A model generated the notes under the pieces. It searched no databases and was not told where the DNA came from. It worked only from the letters and a program-made list of their open reading frames with translations. From Bacteroidales bacterium (GTDB taxonomy: Bacteria > Bacteroidota > Bacteroidia > Bacteroidales > UBA932), in assembly GCA_021371955.1 (NCBI GenBank), contig JAJFVD010000013.1:62001-126000 (forward strand): DNA of 64,000 bases, written 5' to 3'. The stretch's first letter is position 1. Each line of letters starts with the position of its first letter. The translations under genes were made by a program, and so were the position numbers. Below are positions 42,925 to 50,313 of the stretch, in pieces.

Positions 42925-43638
42925 TTAATTGTCAAAATTTTCGTCGGACTCAACTTCTAATGATTCAGCAATCAATTCTTCACGACTTAATGCTTCAGCA
43001 TTATAATCAAGTAGCCTAGGACTGACTTTATATTGTCCATCCGCGTCCGCGTCTGATATGATGAATAATTTAAGCAAAAACAATCCAGGTGCAACACCCA
43101 AACCCTGGTCCATTTTGGCCGTGCTTAATGCATTTAATAAAGAGTCAAGTTTAACTGCTGCTTCTTGGTGTGCAGCATAAACTTTTTGTGCTTTGAGACT
43201 AACATAAGTTATGAAGCTTTCTTTGATCTTCTGTTTCGTTTCTGCTGAAAGAAAAGGATTTTCCGATTCATCCCAATCGATATATTGCTCCAGATCCTGA
43301 TCACCGAACATGCGCCCCTTCACACTAATTGAGTGTGAATAATCAGCAACCTTTAGGCGAATTTCGGCAACCTTTTTATTGAAGACATCCTTCAAGCTTG
43401 AAGCAACGACCGGCGAATTAAACCTTGCAATATCCGCGTTGATCAATGCGTCACACTTGCAGTGTAATGGCGCAAAATTGCCCCTTATTGTCTCGATAAC
43501 AAAATCGCTGGGCACATCCTTCATCCCAATAGAATGGATTTCTGATTTAATGTGTTTTACTGCATTTACATAACGCTCCAGATCTGCAATGACGGCTTCT
43601 GCCTGTTCAGTATTTTCTGAATTAATAATCTTTTTCAT
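42925..43638 (-). CDS. Unknown protein, paralogue of the gene at 43667-44275
   Basis: A 237-residue helical protein with no recognised family. The segment ESENPFLSAETKQKIKESF and the following helix (VYAAHQEAAVKLDSLLNAL) correspond residue by residue to ESGSPYVPGEAKELIKESF and VFLAQTEATKAMNNFFDSL in the next upstream gene. The first half (GLEAKYLPAIK-like start) also aligns. Its C-terminal 30 residues are acidic and not shared. Gene duplication within the element is the simple explanation. Confidence 0.6.
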   Translation of the reverse strand: MKKIINSENTEQAEAVIADLERYVNAVKHIKSEIHSIGMKDVPSDFVIETIRGNFAPLHCKCDALINADIARFNSPVVASSLKDVFNKKVAEIRLKVADYSHSISVKGRMFGDQDLEQYIDWDESENPFLSAETKQKIKESFITYVSLKAQKVYAAHQEAAVKLDSLLNALSTAKMDQGLGVAPGLFLLKLFIISDADADGQYKVSPRLLDYNAEALSREELIAESLEVESDENFDN

Positions 43639-43666
43639 GATTTTTTGTTTTTGATATTAATAGCAA

Positions 43667-44275
43667 TTAAAAACGAAATTTGATTGGAGTTGACGAAACC
43701 ATAACTCTGCCTTCAGCTTCCTTGAAATCGAAGTGTTTTAAATAATATAAAGCTGGAGAAGAACGCATGCCAATTTCATCCATACCGGCTTCGATTAATG
43801 AATCGAAGAAGTTATTCATTGCTTTTGTCGCTTCCGTTTGGGCTAAAAAAACCTTTTCATTTGCCCCGATCAGATACTCCCGAAAACTTTCTTTAATCAA
43901 TTCTTTGGCCTCACCAGGTACGTAAGGGGAACCCGATTCGTTTATTTCGATAAATTGTAAAAGTTCTGGATCTTTCATTGGTACAGTCCCGGACTTAAAC
44001 TCCGACGCGAACAGTTCTCCTGCCGTTTGGAACTTGTTAAAATGTAAATGATGAACAAGGGCGTTTCCAACATCTTTTGACAATATTTCGTCAGTGGAAC
44101 TTTCATTAATTCTGTCAGCAATTAAAGCTTTCGAAGGTTTTTCAATACCGGAATGTTTCAATTGATTCAACAATCTTTTTATTGCCGGTAAATATTTTGC
44201 TTCAAGTCCTGCAATAAAATCAGTTGCAAGTGTTTCGTTTTCACTATAAAGTATGCCTTTTAAGTTTTTTTTCAT
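43667..44275 (-). CDS. Unknown protein, paralogue of the gene at 42925-43638
   Basis: A 202-residue helical protein sharing its central region with the downstream neighbour and lacking the acidic C-terminal extension. Both share a DxxDW/EINESG-like acidic turn, a GEAKELIKESF helix and a GM/APxLxxLKxF segment near the end. No known family is recognised. It starts 2 bases after the stop of the small gene upstream. Confidence 0.6.
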   Translation of the reverse strand: MKKNLKGILYSENETLATDFIAGLEAKYLPAIKRLLNQLKHSGIEKPSKALIADRINESSTDEILSKDVGNALVHHLHFNKFQTAGELFASEFKSGTVPMKDPELLQFIEINESGSPYVPGEAKELIKESFREYLIGANEKVFLAQTEATKAMNNFFDSLIEAGMDEIGMRSSPALYYLKHFDFKEAEGRVMVSSTPIKFRF

Positions 44276-44277
44276 GG

Positions 44278-44457
44278 TTAGAAGTCTTTACCTGCTAAGC
44301 GATTTTCGTCTTTATCTTTAAGATACTTCCTCATTCCCGGTGAAAGTCCATCATCGGGCTGTTCCTGGGGTTGAAGCGAATTAATTTTCTCTACGTAAGG
44401 CTGCATTGCTTTCGTTACGGCTTCGGCAACAACTGTTGCGATTTCTTCGTTTGTCAT
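44278..44457 (-). CDS. Small hypothetical protein of the element
   Basis: The ATG at 44457 is chosen (MTNEEIATVV); the frame extends 51 bases upstream into a sequence with a TGGTGCAAA motif. The 59-residue product is charged and helical, ending in RKYLKDKDENRLAGKDF. No family is recognised. Confidence 0.5.
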   Translation of the reverse strand: MTNEEIATVVAEAVTKAMQPYVEKINSLQPQEQPDDGLSPGMRKYLKDKDENRLAGKDF

Positions 44458-44585
44458 GGTTTTAAATTTAATGTGTAAATAATGTGAATTTTCGATTGAG
44501 TGTTGCAATCTTGGTGCAAAAACGCCTGTTTGACTGCTATATTGTTGATTTTCAATCCATGGTTATATCTGCTTACCGGTTCGAA

Positions 44586-45053
44586 CTATTCTGATAATGC
44601 CCGATTAATATTCTTTTTCAACTCCTCAACCAATTTTGGCAATTCCTGTTTTGCAAGACTTTCGGCGGATGTCAAGACGTCACGACCTTGTGATTCAAGA
44701 TAAACTGCGTAATTCATCCCGGCTGTGACGACAAGTGCAATTCCTTCTGTGTACTTCGCTCCAACGCGCTTGGCAAGTGCCTGTCCTGTCTTTGCTCCTT
44801 CGGATCCTTCCAGTACCGGTGTGAAACTTTCATGTATTGCAACGCCGTTTTTAAATACTGCATACCCGATTGAAGAACGAAGATTTCCGGTCTGGTCCGT
44901 GAATCCTGTTGAAGCAGGGACTTGCCTTGCGTGAGAGACACACATTTCACCAAGGTATTGCAGACGCTTGATCTGCTTTATTTCGACCGCCTCGATAAAC
45001 CTATTAAATCGACTCGAGACAGCTGATGAATTAAATTTTGGTTGAATACTCAT
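44586..45053 (-). CDS. HK97-gp10-like phage head-tail protein
   Basis: A 155-residue protein with the gp10-like pattern: an N-terminal helix, ARQVPASTGFTDQTGNLRSSIGY (the TG-NLR-SI signature), AGMNYAVYLESQGRDVL and a C-terminal helix. In phages this family is a neck/tail-completion component. No other structural gene is found in the element, so it is either a relic or a part the element uses to redirect or complete helper particles. Confidence 0.75.
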   Translation of the reverse strand: MSIQPKFNSSAVSSRFNRFIEAVEIKQIKRLQYLGEMCVSHARQVPASTGFTDQTGNLRSSIGYAVFKNGVAIHESFTPVLEGSEGAKTGQALAKRVGAKYTEGIALVVTAGMNYAVYLESQGRDVLTSAESLAKQELPKLVEELKKNINRALSE

Positions 45054-45065
45054 GTCTGAATCGTA

Positions 45066-45569
45066 TTATTTTTTCATTTTCTTTTCAAGTTCAGCAATCC
45101 TTTTGTCCAATTCTTCATCAGGTACCGAAGAAAAGAAGTCTTTTCCGCCCTTGCCGGTCAACTCGACATTTTGCCTGTTGGTCCAATTCTCCGGATCATT
45201 ATTTGTTTGATAATGGATGATTGCACCTAGTGACGGCGGAACATGCTTCTTTGTTGTCGTTTGCTCTTTGATTTTCGGCTTGCTGATGCCCTGCTTGTCT
45301 TTTGAGTCAATATAGACAGTCTTCTTTTCTTCATAGTCATAACCCTTGATAAGCTTGATCAATGATTTTTCGCACTCAACTAGGGATGATTGTCTGAATT
45401 CTTCCCTTGCTCTTTTTATAGCTTCGGAAAACTCGGATTTCTTTCCCATCCAATCATAATATGTATCAACATGAATGCCTGATATTGAGCATAATTCAGC
45501 AATAGTATAACTGTCCTTCTTAATCAAGTCAGTTATTTTCTTAACGATCTTCTTATTGTACTTTGCCAT
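45066..45569 (-). CDS. Terminase small subunit-like HTH protein
   Basis: Residues 8-60 form a helix-turn-helix (IKKDSYTIAELCSISGIHVDTYYDWMGKKSEFSEAI) of the phBC6A51/TerS type that precedes large terminases in many phages. The C-terminal part (SLGAIIHYQTNNDPENW) occurs in small-terminase-like proteins of Bacteroidota phages. A large terminase is not encoded next to it, the situation seen in satellites that redirect packaging by a helper phage. Confidence 0.75.
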   Translation of the reverse strand: MAKYNKKIVKKITDLIKKDSYTIAELCSISGIHVDTYYDWMGKKSEFSEAIKRAREEFRQSSLVECEKSLIKLIKGYDYEEKKTVYIDSKDKQGISKPKIKEQTTTKKHVPPSLGAIIHYQTNNDPENWTNRQNVELTGKGGKDFFSSVPDEELDKRIAELEKKMKK

Positions 45570-45591
45570 GTCGTTTAGTTTTGTGTAATGT

Positions 45592-46533
45592 TTAATAATG
45601 GAGATTCATAAATTCAACTCTGTACACGTCCATATTTTCCGCAAAGTGGGCCCCTATTCTTGTGGCCATTCTGTTAGGGTCTAGTGTTGTGCCAATACGT
45701 GGCAAATCAAGCCTATCAGCATCAAAACAAAGGTCAATAAATACATCTCCGGACCTTAACATAGTTGAGTGATTTTCACATGCAAAACAGAGTTTATCGA
45801 ACAATTCGTCTGATGGGTATTGCACGGCTACTTTACGAATATCCTTTAAATGTTGAGATGCTCTTTTCCCATGCTCAGCGTCGCTTCCGTCATTATCTCT
45901 TTGCAAATCATGATAATAGGCGAAAACATTCATTGCGGTCCGCACGTCTTCTCTTAATAGATAATGTTTTGCTAACACTTGAGCATTTCTTTCAACTCTA
46001 GCAGAGTGTGCGAACCCATGCATATATATATCATTTTTGCTGTTCATCCACTTACATCTAATATCTTGTGAGGCAAGAGTTTTGCCACATATTTCTTCAG
46101 AAAGTTTGCGCGGATCAGAATAAGGGCTGGTTGGTGATTTATATAAATTGATAATATCTTTATATAAAGGGAACTCGTTTGTAAAGTCTTCGGCTGTAAT
46201 TAATTGAATTATATTAGCTTTTGATACGGATAATTCCCATCTATTGGCGACTATTATATCCTTTTTACTCGCTTCACATTTCATAAATACGATGTTTTTC
46301 TTGCAAGCTTCAAGGCCCTCAAGTAAATAACTGCTCATTTCGCTATGCAAATGTTCGAAAGAAAAGCCATAAATGCCTTTGCCATCAGCTTTTACTGCTT
46401 TTGCGGACAAATCCCATTTGGCACCATAACTAGCATTAACAAAAGGAGAAACATCCCCGTTGTTAAACCTGTAAATAACTATTTTCTCTTCCGGATTTAT
46501 CTCAAAAGGCTCGTTAAAAAATTCTATTGCCAT
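45592..46533 (-). CDS. HD-domain phosphohydrolase-like protein
   Basis: The C-terminal half carries HD-superfamily residues in order: HGFAHSARV (His), AYYHDLQRD (HD), EHGKRASQHL (His), ACENHSTM and DADRLDLPRIG (Asp). The order and spacing fit an active metal-dependent phosphohydrolase. The N-terminal 165 residues are of unknown fold and may recognise a substrate or trigger. Its substrate could be a nucleotide or second messenger; this is open. It is followed upstream by a ParB-fold gene. Confidence 0.7.
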   Translation of the reverse strand: MAIEFFNEPFEINPEEKIVIYRFNNGDVSPFVNASYGAKWDLSAKAVKADGKGIYGFSFEHLHSEMSSYLLEGLEACKKNIVFMKCEASKKDIIVANRWELSVSKANIIQLITAEDFTNEFPLYKDIINLYKSPTSPYSDPRKLSEEICGKTLASQDIRCKWMNSKNDIYMHGFAHSARVERNAQVLAKHYLLREDVRTAMNVFAYYHDLQRDNDGSDAEHGKRASQHLKDIRKVAVQYPSDELFDKLCFACENHSTMLRSGDVFIDLCFDADRLDLPRIGTTLDPNRMATRIGAHFAENMDVYRVEFMNLHY

Positions 46534-46546
46534 GACTTATTTTGTT

Positions 46547-47170
46547 TTATTTTAATTGAAACCAGAAAGCATAGTTAAGGCTTGAATTATACATTCCTAC
46601 GAAATCTTTCAAAGGCAAACTGATTTTTTTTATTTGTTCTTTGTGGGTTAGAATAATATTTTTTTCGTCACATTCGATGTCCCATTTTGTTTTGTTAAAT
46701 GTGAATTTATCTGGAACATCAATTATTAGGATAGGTATTTTTTCTATATTCAATGCTTGACTTAAACGTAATCTGTGGCAGCCATCGCATAAATTTACTG
46801 GACGGGTGAGTATTGGCATGTGAACCTCTCCATCTTCGGATGTATAGCGCCTAATTGTCGCCGGAGGTATTAACTTAACGCCCTTTTTGATTAGCTTATA
46901 TAACTCAACATAACTTCGGTCAAGGTATCGGCCAAATAGTTCTTCAGAAGGTCGCTGAAATTCTGATATTTTCACAAATTCAACGCTATACTTTATTAAT
47001 GCAGACCCAGATTCTAAGAAGGGTTTAAAAACATCAACACCATGTAATTGCATTAAGTCCATTTTTTTAGGGTCTGTTTCCCAATCAATATACAGTCCTT
47101 CCCTCTCGTTTTTAAACTCCTCAGCGAACTTAATATTCTCGATATATGAGTAAAATTCTTCTTTTTTCAT
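46547..47170 (-). CDS. ParB/sulfiredoxin-fold protein
   Basis: The start is set at the ATG at 47170 (MKKEEFYSYI); an ATG at 47200 would overlap the upstream gene. Residues about 120-145 have the ParB-like signature: LTRPVNLCDGCHRLRLSQALN with IEKIPILIIDV. In this fold the D/E-G-xHR motif binds nucleotide. The rest (GLYIDWETDPKKMDLMQLHG and the C-terminal beta-rich part) is not recognised. No ParA is encoded, so partition is unlikely. Confidence 0.6.
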   Translation of the reverse strand: MKKEEFYSYIENIKFAEEFKNEREGLYIDWETDPKKMDLMQLHGVDVFKPFLESGSALIKYSVEFVKISEFQRPSEELFGRYLDRSYVELYKLIKKGVKLIPPATIRRYTSEDGEVHMPILTRPVNLCDGCHRLRLSQALNIEKIPILIIDVPDKFTFNKTKWDIECDEKNIILTHKEQIKKISLPLKDFVGMYNSSLNYAFWFQLK

Positions 47171-47189
47171 TTTAAAGATTTTGAGCGAT

Positions 47190-47663
47190 TTAATCAACAC
47201 TCTTTAAGGCATTCCCTGAATTTGATTTCCAATAGAAACAACGATCATTATCGACCATTAAGAAGCTTATCGGAATGTTGCGTTCCTGGGACATTTTGAC
47301 GACTTTTTCTCTGATTGAAGGACCTACTACGACAAATCTACAAGGCGCTGCATTTTGGCCTGTTTCGGTCAATTGCTTGACGACTTCGTCAACTGCATAC
47401 TCCATCGCTTCGATTGGCGATCCATCTTGATTGGCGATCTGCATTACAAGAACTGTTTTTATGCCGTCCTGATGAATAATTGCCTGGACAATTATTGTTT
47501 CGTTTGCCAGCTTTACTTCAGTTGCTTTTAAAACTTCCTTCACCGGGGACCAGCCAACAGCCGAAGCGATTTCGTCAATGTTTTTACTTACGTACTTTGC
47601 GAATGAATCCGGACTGCCTGTAAAGACGTGTTTTGGTTCGAATCTTGAAACTTGTTTTTTCAT
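47190..47663 (-). CDS. Hypothetical protein of the element
   Basis: A 157-residue alpha/beta protein. The core TVLVMQIANQDGSPIEAMEYAVDEVVKQL reads like a strand-turn-helix of a nuclease or nucleotide-binding fold, but the catalytic Asp/Glu-x-Lys of PD-(D/E)xK enzymes is not evident. No family is recognised. It lies between the DnaC-like loader and the ParB-fold gene. Confidence 0.55.
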   Translation of the reverse strand: MKKQVSRFEPKHVFTGSPDSFAKYVSKNIDEIASAVGWSPVKEVLKATEVKLANETIIVQAIIHQDGIKTVLVMQIANQDGSPIEAMEYAVDEVVKQLTETGQNAAPCRFVVVGPSIREKVVKMSQERNIPISFLMVDNDRCFYWKSNSGNALKSVD

Positions 47664-47681
47664 GGTATTATATGTTTATGG

Positions 47682-48344
47682 TTAAATCGGAGTGTTGTCT
47701 TTTCTAAAAGAAGGGTTGTTGAAGAACAGTCTGTCAAAGGTCTCTGCAACGCGATCTGCAATTCGTTCTCCATATACTGACTTGATATCTGCTTCCTTCA
47801 GGTTTGTTGTTATTACAGTGAATAGTCTTTTTTCGTATCGGTGGTAAAGAAGCTCAACAATAGGAGTGAGTTCATTTCCGAATGTTTTAACACTAACCGG
47901 CTCTTCTCCCAGATCATCAATAAACAACATCTTTGCTCTGCTCACTTCTTTAAAACCCTCATAATCGTTTTTAGCAATGTTTGTAAGCTCCATTGCAGAC
48001 AACCTTCTGGGCGATTCTGATGGTTTTAATACTATAATTAGCTTCAGCAAGGAATCTGCAATTGTTGTTTTGCCGGATCCGATGGTTCCATATAGCAGAA
48101 GGCCCGGTTTATGGTTTCCGGTAATCCATTTTGCCACTTTTTCAAGCATCAAACGTGATTCATCAGGTCGATACTTCATTTCTCTTTCTTCAACCTTTGT
48201 TTTATAGATCTCAGTGAGATATGCAACAACTTTTTCGGTTGGATCATCCAGTTTAAAGCGTGTCGGTCCAGCTGCTGCTGTCCCCAGGAGCGCACGAAAC
48301 CGGTCCATGTCTACGGTACCCATTTGTTTGTCTGTTATTTCCAT
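47682..48344 (-). CDS. DnaC-like AAA+ helicase loader
   Basis: A 220-residue ATPase of the DnaC/IstB type: Walker A GTIGSGKTT (about residues 86-94), Walker B AKMLFIDDLGEE (about 135-146), sensor 1 TVITTNLKE and an arginine-finger-like GERIADRV. Such proteins load the replicative helicase at an origin. The start at 48344 overlaps the DnaD-like gene by 92 bases; internal ATGs at 48326 and 48308 shorten but do not remove the overlap. Confidence 0.88.
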   Translation of the reverse strand: MEITDKQMGTVDMDRFRALLGTAAAGPTRFKLDDPTEKVVAYLTEIYKTKVEEREMKYRPDESRLMLEKVAKWITGNHKPGLLLYGTIGSGKTTIADSLLKLIIVLKPSESPRRLSAMELTNIAKNDYEGFKEVSRAKMLFIDDLGEEPVSVKTFGNELTPIVELLYHRYEKRLFTVITTNLKEADIKSVYGERIADRVAETFDRLFFNNPSFRKDNTPI

Positions 48345-49056
48345 AAGTTTTTGATGTTTGTGTTGCTTTTAACTCAAATAAACCCGACCAGTTGTTCCCC
48401 ATTGACTGCTCCACAATTTCGAGAGCCTTTGCAGGGTTATTGTCGGCATGCTTGACAAGCTGGTTATACGCGATCTGAGCCGAATCTTCAGCTTTGTACG
48501 ATTCTTTTCGATTGCGTTTATATCGGAGCCATTTGAGAAAAATAGGTTTAAGTTCAGGTGAGCAGTCTATTTTGGCAAGAAGAGCTTCATCAAAATCAAT
48601 TTTTTTATCTGCGCCCTTCTTCTTATTTTCATTATTATCATTATTATCATTATTGTTAGGGGGTATATTCGGGTACTCTTTCGGTGTAATTTCGGGTACT
48701 CTTTCGGTGTAATTTTCAGTTTCCGTTGCCTGATATTTGCTCCAATTCGCTACTGTTAGCAAGTGTTTCCTTCGGTTTCCTTTTCCCAAATTTTTACATT
48801 CAATCATGTCTTCTTTTTGAAGCATTTTGAAAAACTTAATTGTAGTCTTTTTGGAGCATGAAAATTGACTTGTCCATTGCTCGATTGAGCGGAAAGATTG
48901 TCCTGGATTACAGATAAATGTTTCAAGACCTACCGTAAAAGCCTTCTCTTCATGATTGACACTCATCAAGATAGTCAACCACCATTTTAAATACTTAGGA
49001 TCTTCCCAAATCCAATGATCTTGAATGCTTCTATGTATGCTAACCCAGCCTCTCAT
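48253..49056 (-). CDS. DnaD-like replication initiation protein
   Basis: A 267-residue protein with an N-terminal winged-helix start typical of phage initiators (RGWVSIHRSIQDHWIWED, PGQSFRSIEQWTSQF), an Asn-rich linker (encoded by a 9-bp tandem repeat at 48629-48655) and a C-terminal helical part. Together with the DnaC-like gene it forms the classic phage or island initiator-loader pair. Assignment to DnaD/DUF6291 type is by pattern. Confidence 0.8.
   Translation of the reverse strand: MRGWVSIHRSIQDHWIWEDPKYLKWWLTILMSVNHEEKAFTVGLETFICNPGQSFRSIEQWTSQFSCSKKTTIKFFKMLQKEDMIECKNLGKGNRRKHLLTVANWSKYQATETENYTERVPEITPKEYPNIPPNNNDNNDNNENKKKGADKKIDFDEALLAKIDCSPELKPIFLKWLRYKRNRKESYKAEDSAQIAYNQLVKHADNNPAKALEIVEQSMGNNWSGLFELKATQTSKTYGNNRQTNGYRRHGPVSCAPGDSSSWTDTL
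48629..48655 (-). repeat. 9-bp tandem repeat, three units
   Basis: Unit TCATTATTA read on the plus strand, repeated three times with one change in the last. It encodes the Asn/Asp-rich linker of the DnaD-like protein and could vary in copy number without a frameshift. Confidence 0.85.
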
Positions 49057-49067
49057 TGCTCATCGTG

Positions 49068-49370
49068 TTACTTTACCGAATTTAAGATCCGATCAATATC
49101 GGACTTGAAATATCTATTTAAGCCCCCTACGCGAACACTTGTCAAGTATCCTCGTTTGTTCCAGCGCCAAAGGGTTGATGGATCCACACTCAAAATTTTA
49201 CATACTTGTTCCGTTGTAAATAGAGTGTCTGAAGAATTTTCAGAAGCAGCCTTCCCTACTCTAATTAGCGTTTGTTCGACAACTTCAATAGCAAATTCTT
49301 TCAATTCGCTTGCTGTTGGTAGAAAGATCGGCTGATTAAAGTTGCTTTTTGACGTCTCATTCGTACTCAT
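49068..49370 (-). CDS. Excisionase-like HTH protein
   Basis: A 100-residue protein; residues about 50-95 (LFTTEQVCKILSVDPSTLWRWNKRGYLTSVRVGGLNRYFKSDIDRI) form the HTH_17/MerR-like excisionase fold with the LWRW turn and an RVGGLNRY wing. Its place at the head of the minus-strand block, next to the integrase unit, fits Xis. It could also be the regulator of the block. Confidence 0.8.
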   Translation of the reverse strand: MSTNETSKSNFNQPIFLPTASELKEFAIEVVEQTLIRVGKAASENSSDTLFTTEQVCKILSVDPSTLWRWNKRGYLTSVRVGGLNRYFKSDIDRILNSVK

Positions 49371-49398
49371 ATAAATTTATTTTTAAGATTTTGACTTA

Positions 49399-49478
49399 AT
49401 ACAAATGCATGTTTATTGGGTAAATGCAATGCAAAGATTATCTCTAAATAACTGTCATGCAAACATTTGCATTTGTAT
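49399..49478. promoter_or_regulatory. TGCA-rich inverted-repeat cluster upstream of the xis-like gene
   Basis: ATACAAATGCA at 49399-49409 and its exact complement TGCATTTGTAT at 49468-49478 enclose further ATGCAA words (around 49424-49434 and 49457-49463). The position ahead of the excisionase and replication genes suggests operator sites or an origin; the sequence alone does not decide. The remaining stretch up to 49588 holds a terminator. Confidence 0.5.
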
Positions 49479-49534
49479 AAAATTGCGAGTAAGTGTTTGG
49501 CAATTTTAAACAAGTAGTTTATTTGAAAAAGGGC

Positions 49535-49565
49535 AAAAAAAAAGGTGTGAAGTTTATTCACACCT
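49535..49565 (-). terminator. Terminator after the integrase unit
   Basis: Stem GGTGTGAA/TTCACACC with a 5-base loop, followed on the minus strand by nine T. It separates the integrase-gene 49588-50313 unit from the excisionase-replication unit. Confidence 0.88.
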
Positions 49566-49587
49566 TAATTTGCCAGCATATTGATTG

Positions 49588-50313
49588 CTAAGGCAGTTTA
49601 TTGCTCCATCGCTGAATTTCTTCTCTCAATTCTTGCGTCATCCCCACATAATGACTGTTCAGGTTTGTATCTGTAGTCCTTAACCCCGTTAATTGCCTTA
49701 AAGAGCCCCAAAGTTCTGCCCGAACGCCTGGCATTGTAAAGTAAGGTTTATCTTTTAACGCCTTCATAACCAAAACAACACCCCTATCCCCTGCGCTTTT
49801 GCATGCATCTTTAATTACATCAAAAACCCGATTTTTTTCTTCATCTGAAAGGTTAAGTAGTTCTTCAAATCTCTTGATTCCCTTTTTCGGCCTTCCAATT
49901 TGTTTGAAATCTTTTGTAGAATCACCCCCCAGGTTGTTATTGTTTTCAGTCGATCCTTGCTCCTTGTCATAATCTTCTTTAATTTTAAATATCGCTGCAT
50001 CTCGGACATTTTGGAATTTTGGTTTCCACTCCTTAACAAATTCGCACCAAGATTGATCAAGATAACATTCTGGTATATTACCAATATAAACGCTCCTATC
50101 TACCTCTAATTGATCGAAATTAATCAACCAAGAATTTACAACTTTAATAATGGTAATAAGTTCTTCTCGGCATTTGGCTTTAATTGCAAGACTACCTAAT
50201 TCATAATGTCTTCTCTTAATGTATTCTTGTGCTTTAATCCGATCTGAATAATCAATTTTTGCCTCTTTTAACTCAACCTTAAGATATTCTTTGAGACTAA
50301 TTTCCTTTCTCAT
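49588..50313 (-). CDS. Hypothetical protein coupled to the integrase
   Basis: A 241-residue charged protein. The first 120 residues are helical with several Trp. A basic GRPKKG stretch near residue 150 looks like an AT-hook-like minor groove contact. The C-terminal half (LVMKALKDKPYFTMPGVRAELWGSLRQLTGL) is unrecognised. Its start overlaps the integrase stop by about one base, so it is translationally coupled; a role in recombination or its control is possible. Similar genes accompany integrases in other Bacteroidota elements. Confidence 0.6.
   Translation of the reverse strand: MRKEISLKEYLKVELKEAKIDYSDRIKAQEYIKRRHYELGSLAIKAKCREELITIIKVVNSWLINFDQLEVDRSVYIGNIPECYLDQSWCEFVKEWKPKFQNVRDAAIFKIKEDYDKEQGSTENNNNLGGDSTKDFKQIGRPKKGIKRFEELLNLSDEEKNRVFDVIKDACKSAGDRGVVLVMKALKDKPYFTMPGVRAELWGSLRQLTGLRTTDTNLNSHYVGMTQELREEIQRWSNKLP

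Noticed and set aside
49367..49561. Open frame of 64 residues on the minus strand before the xis-like gene
   Set aside because: It spans the inverted-repeat cluster and starts at the terminator; it is better explained as regulatory DNA.
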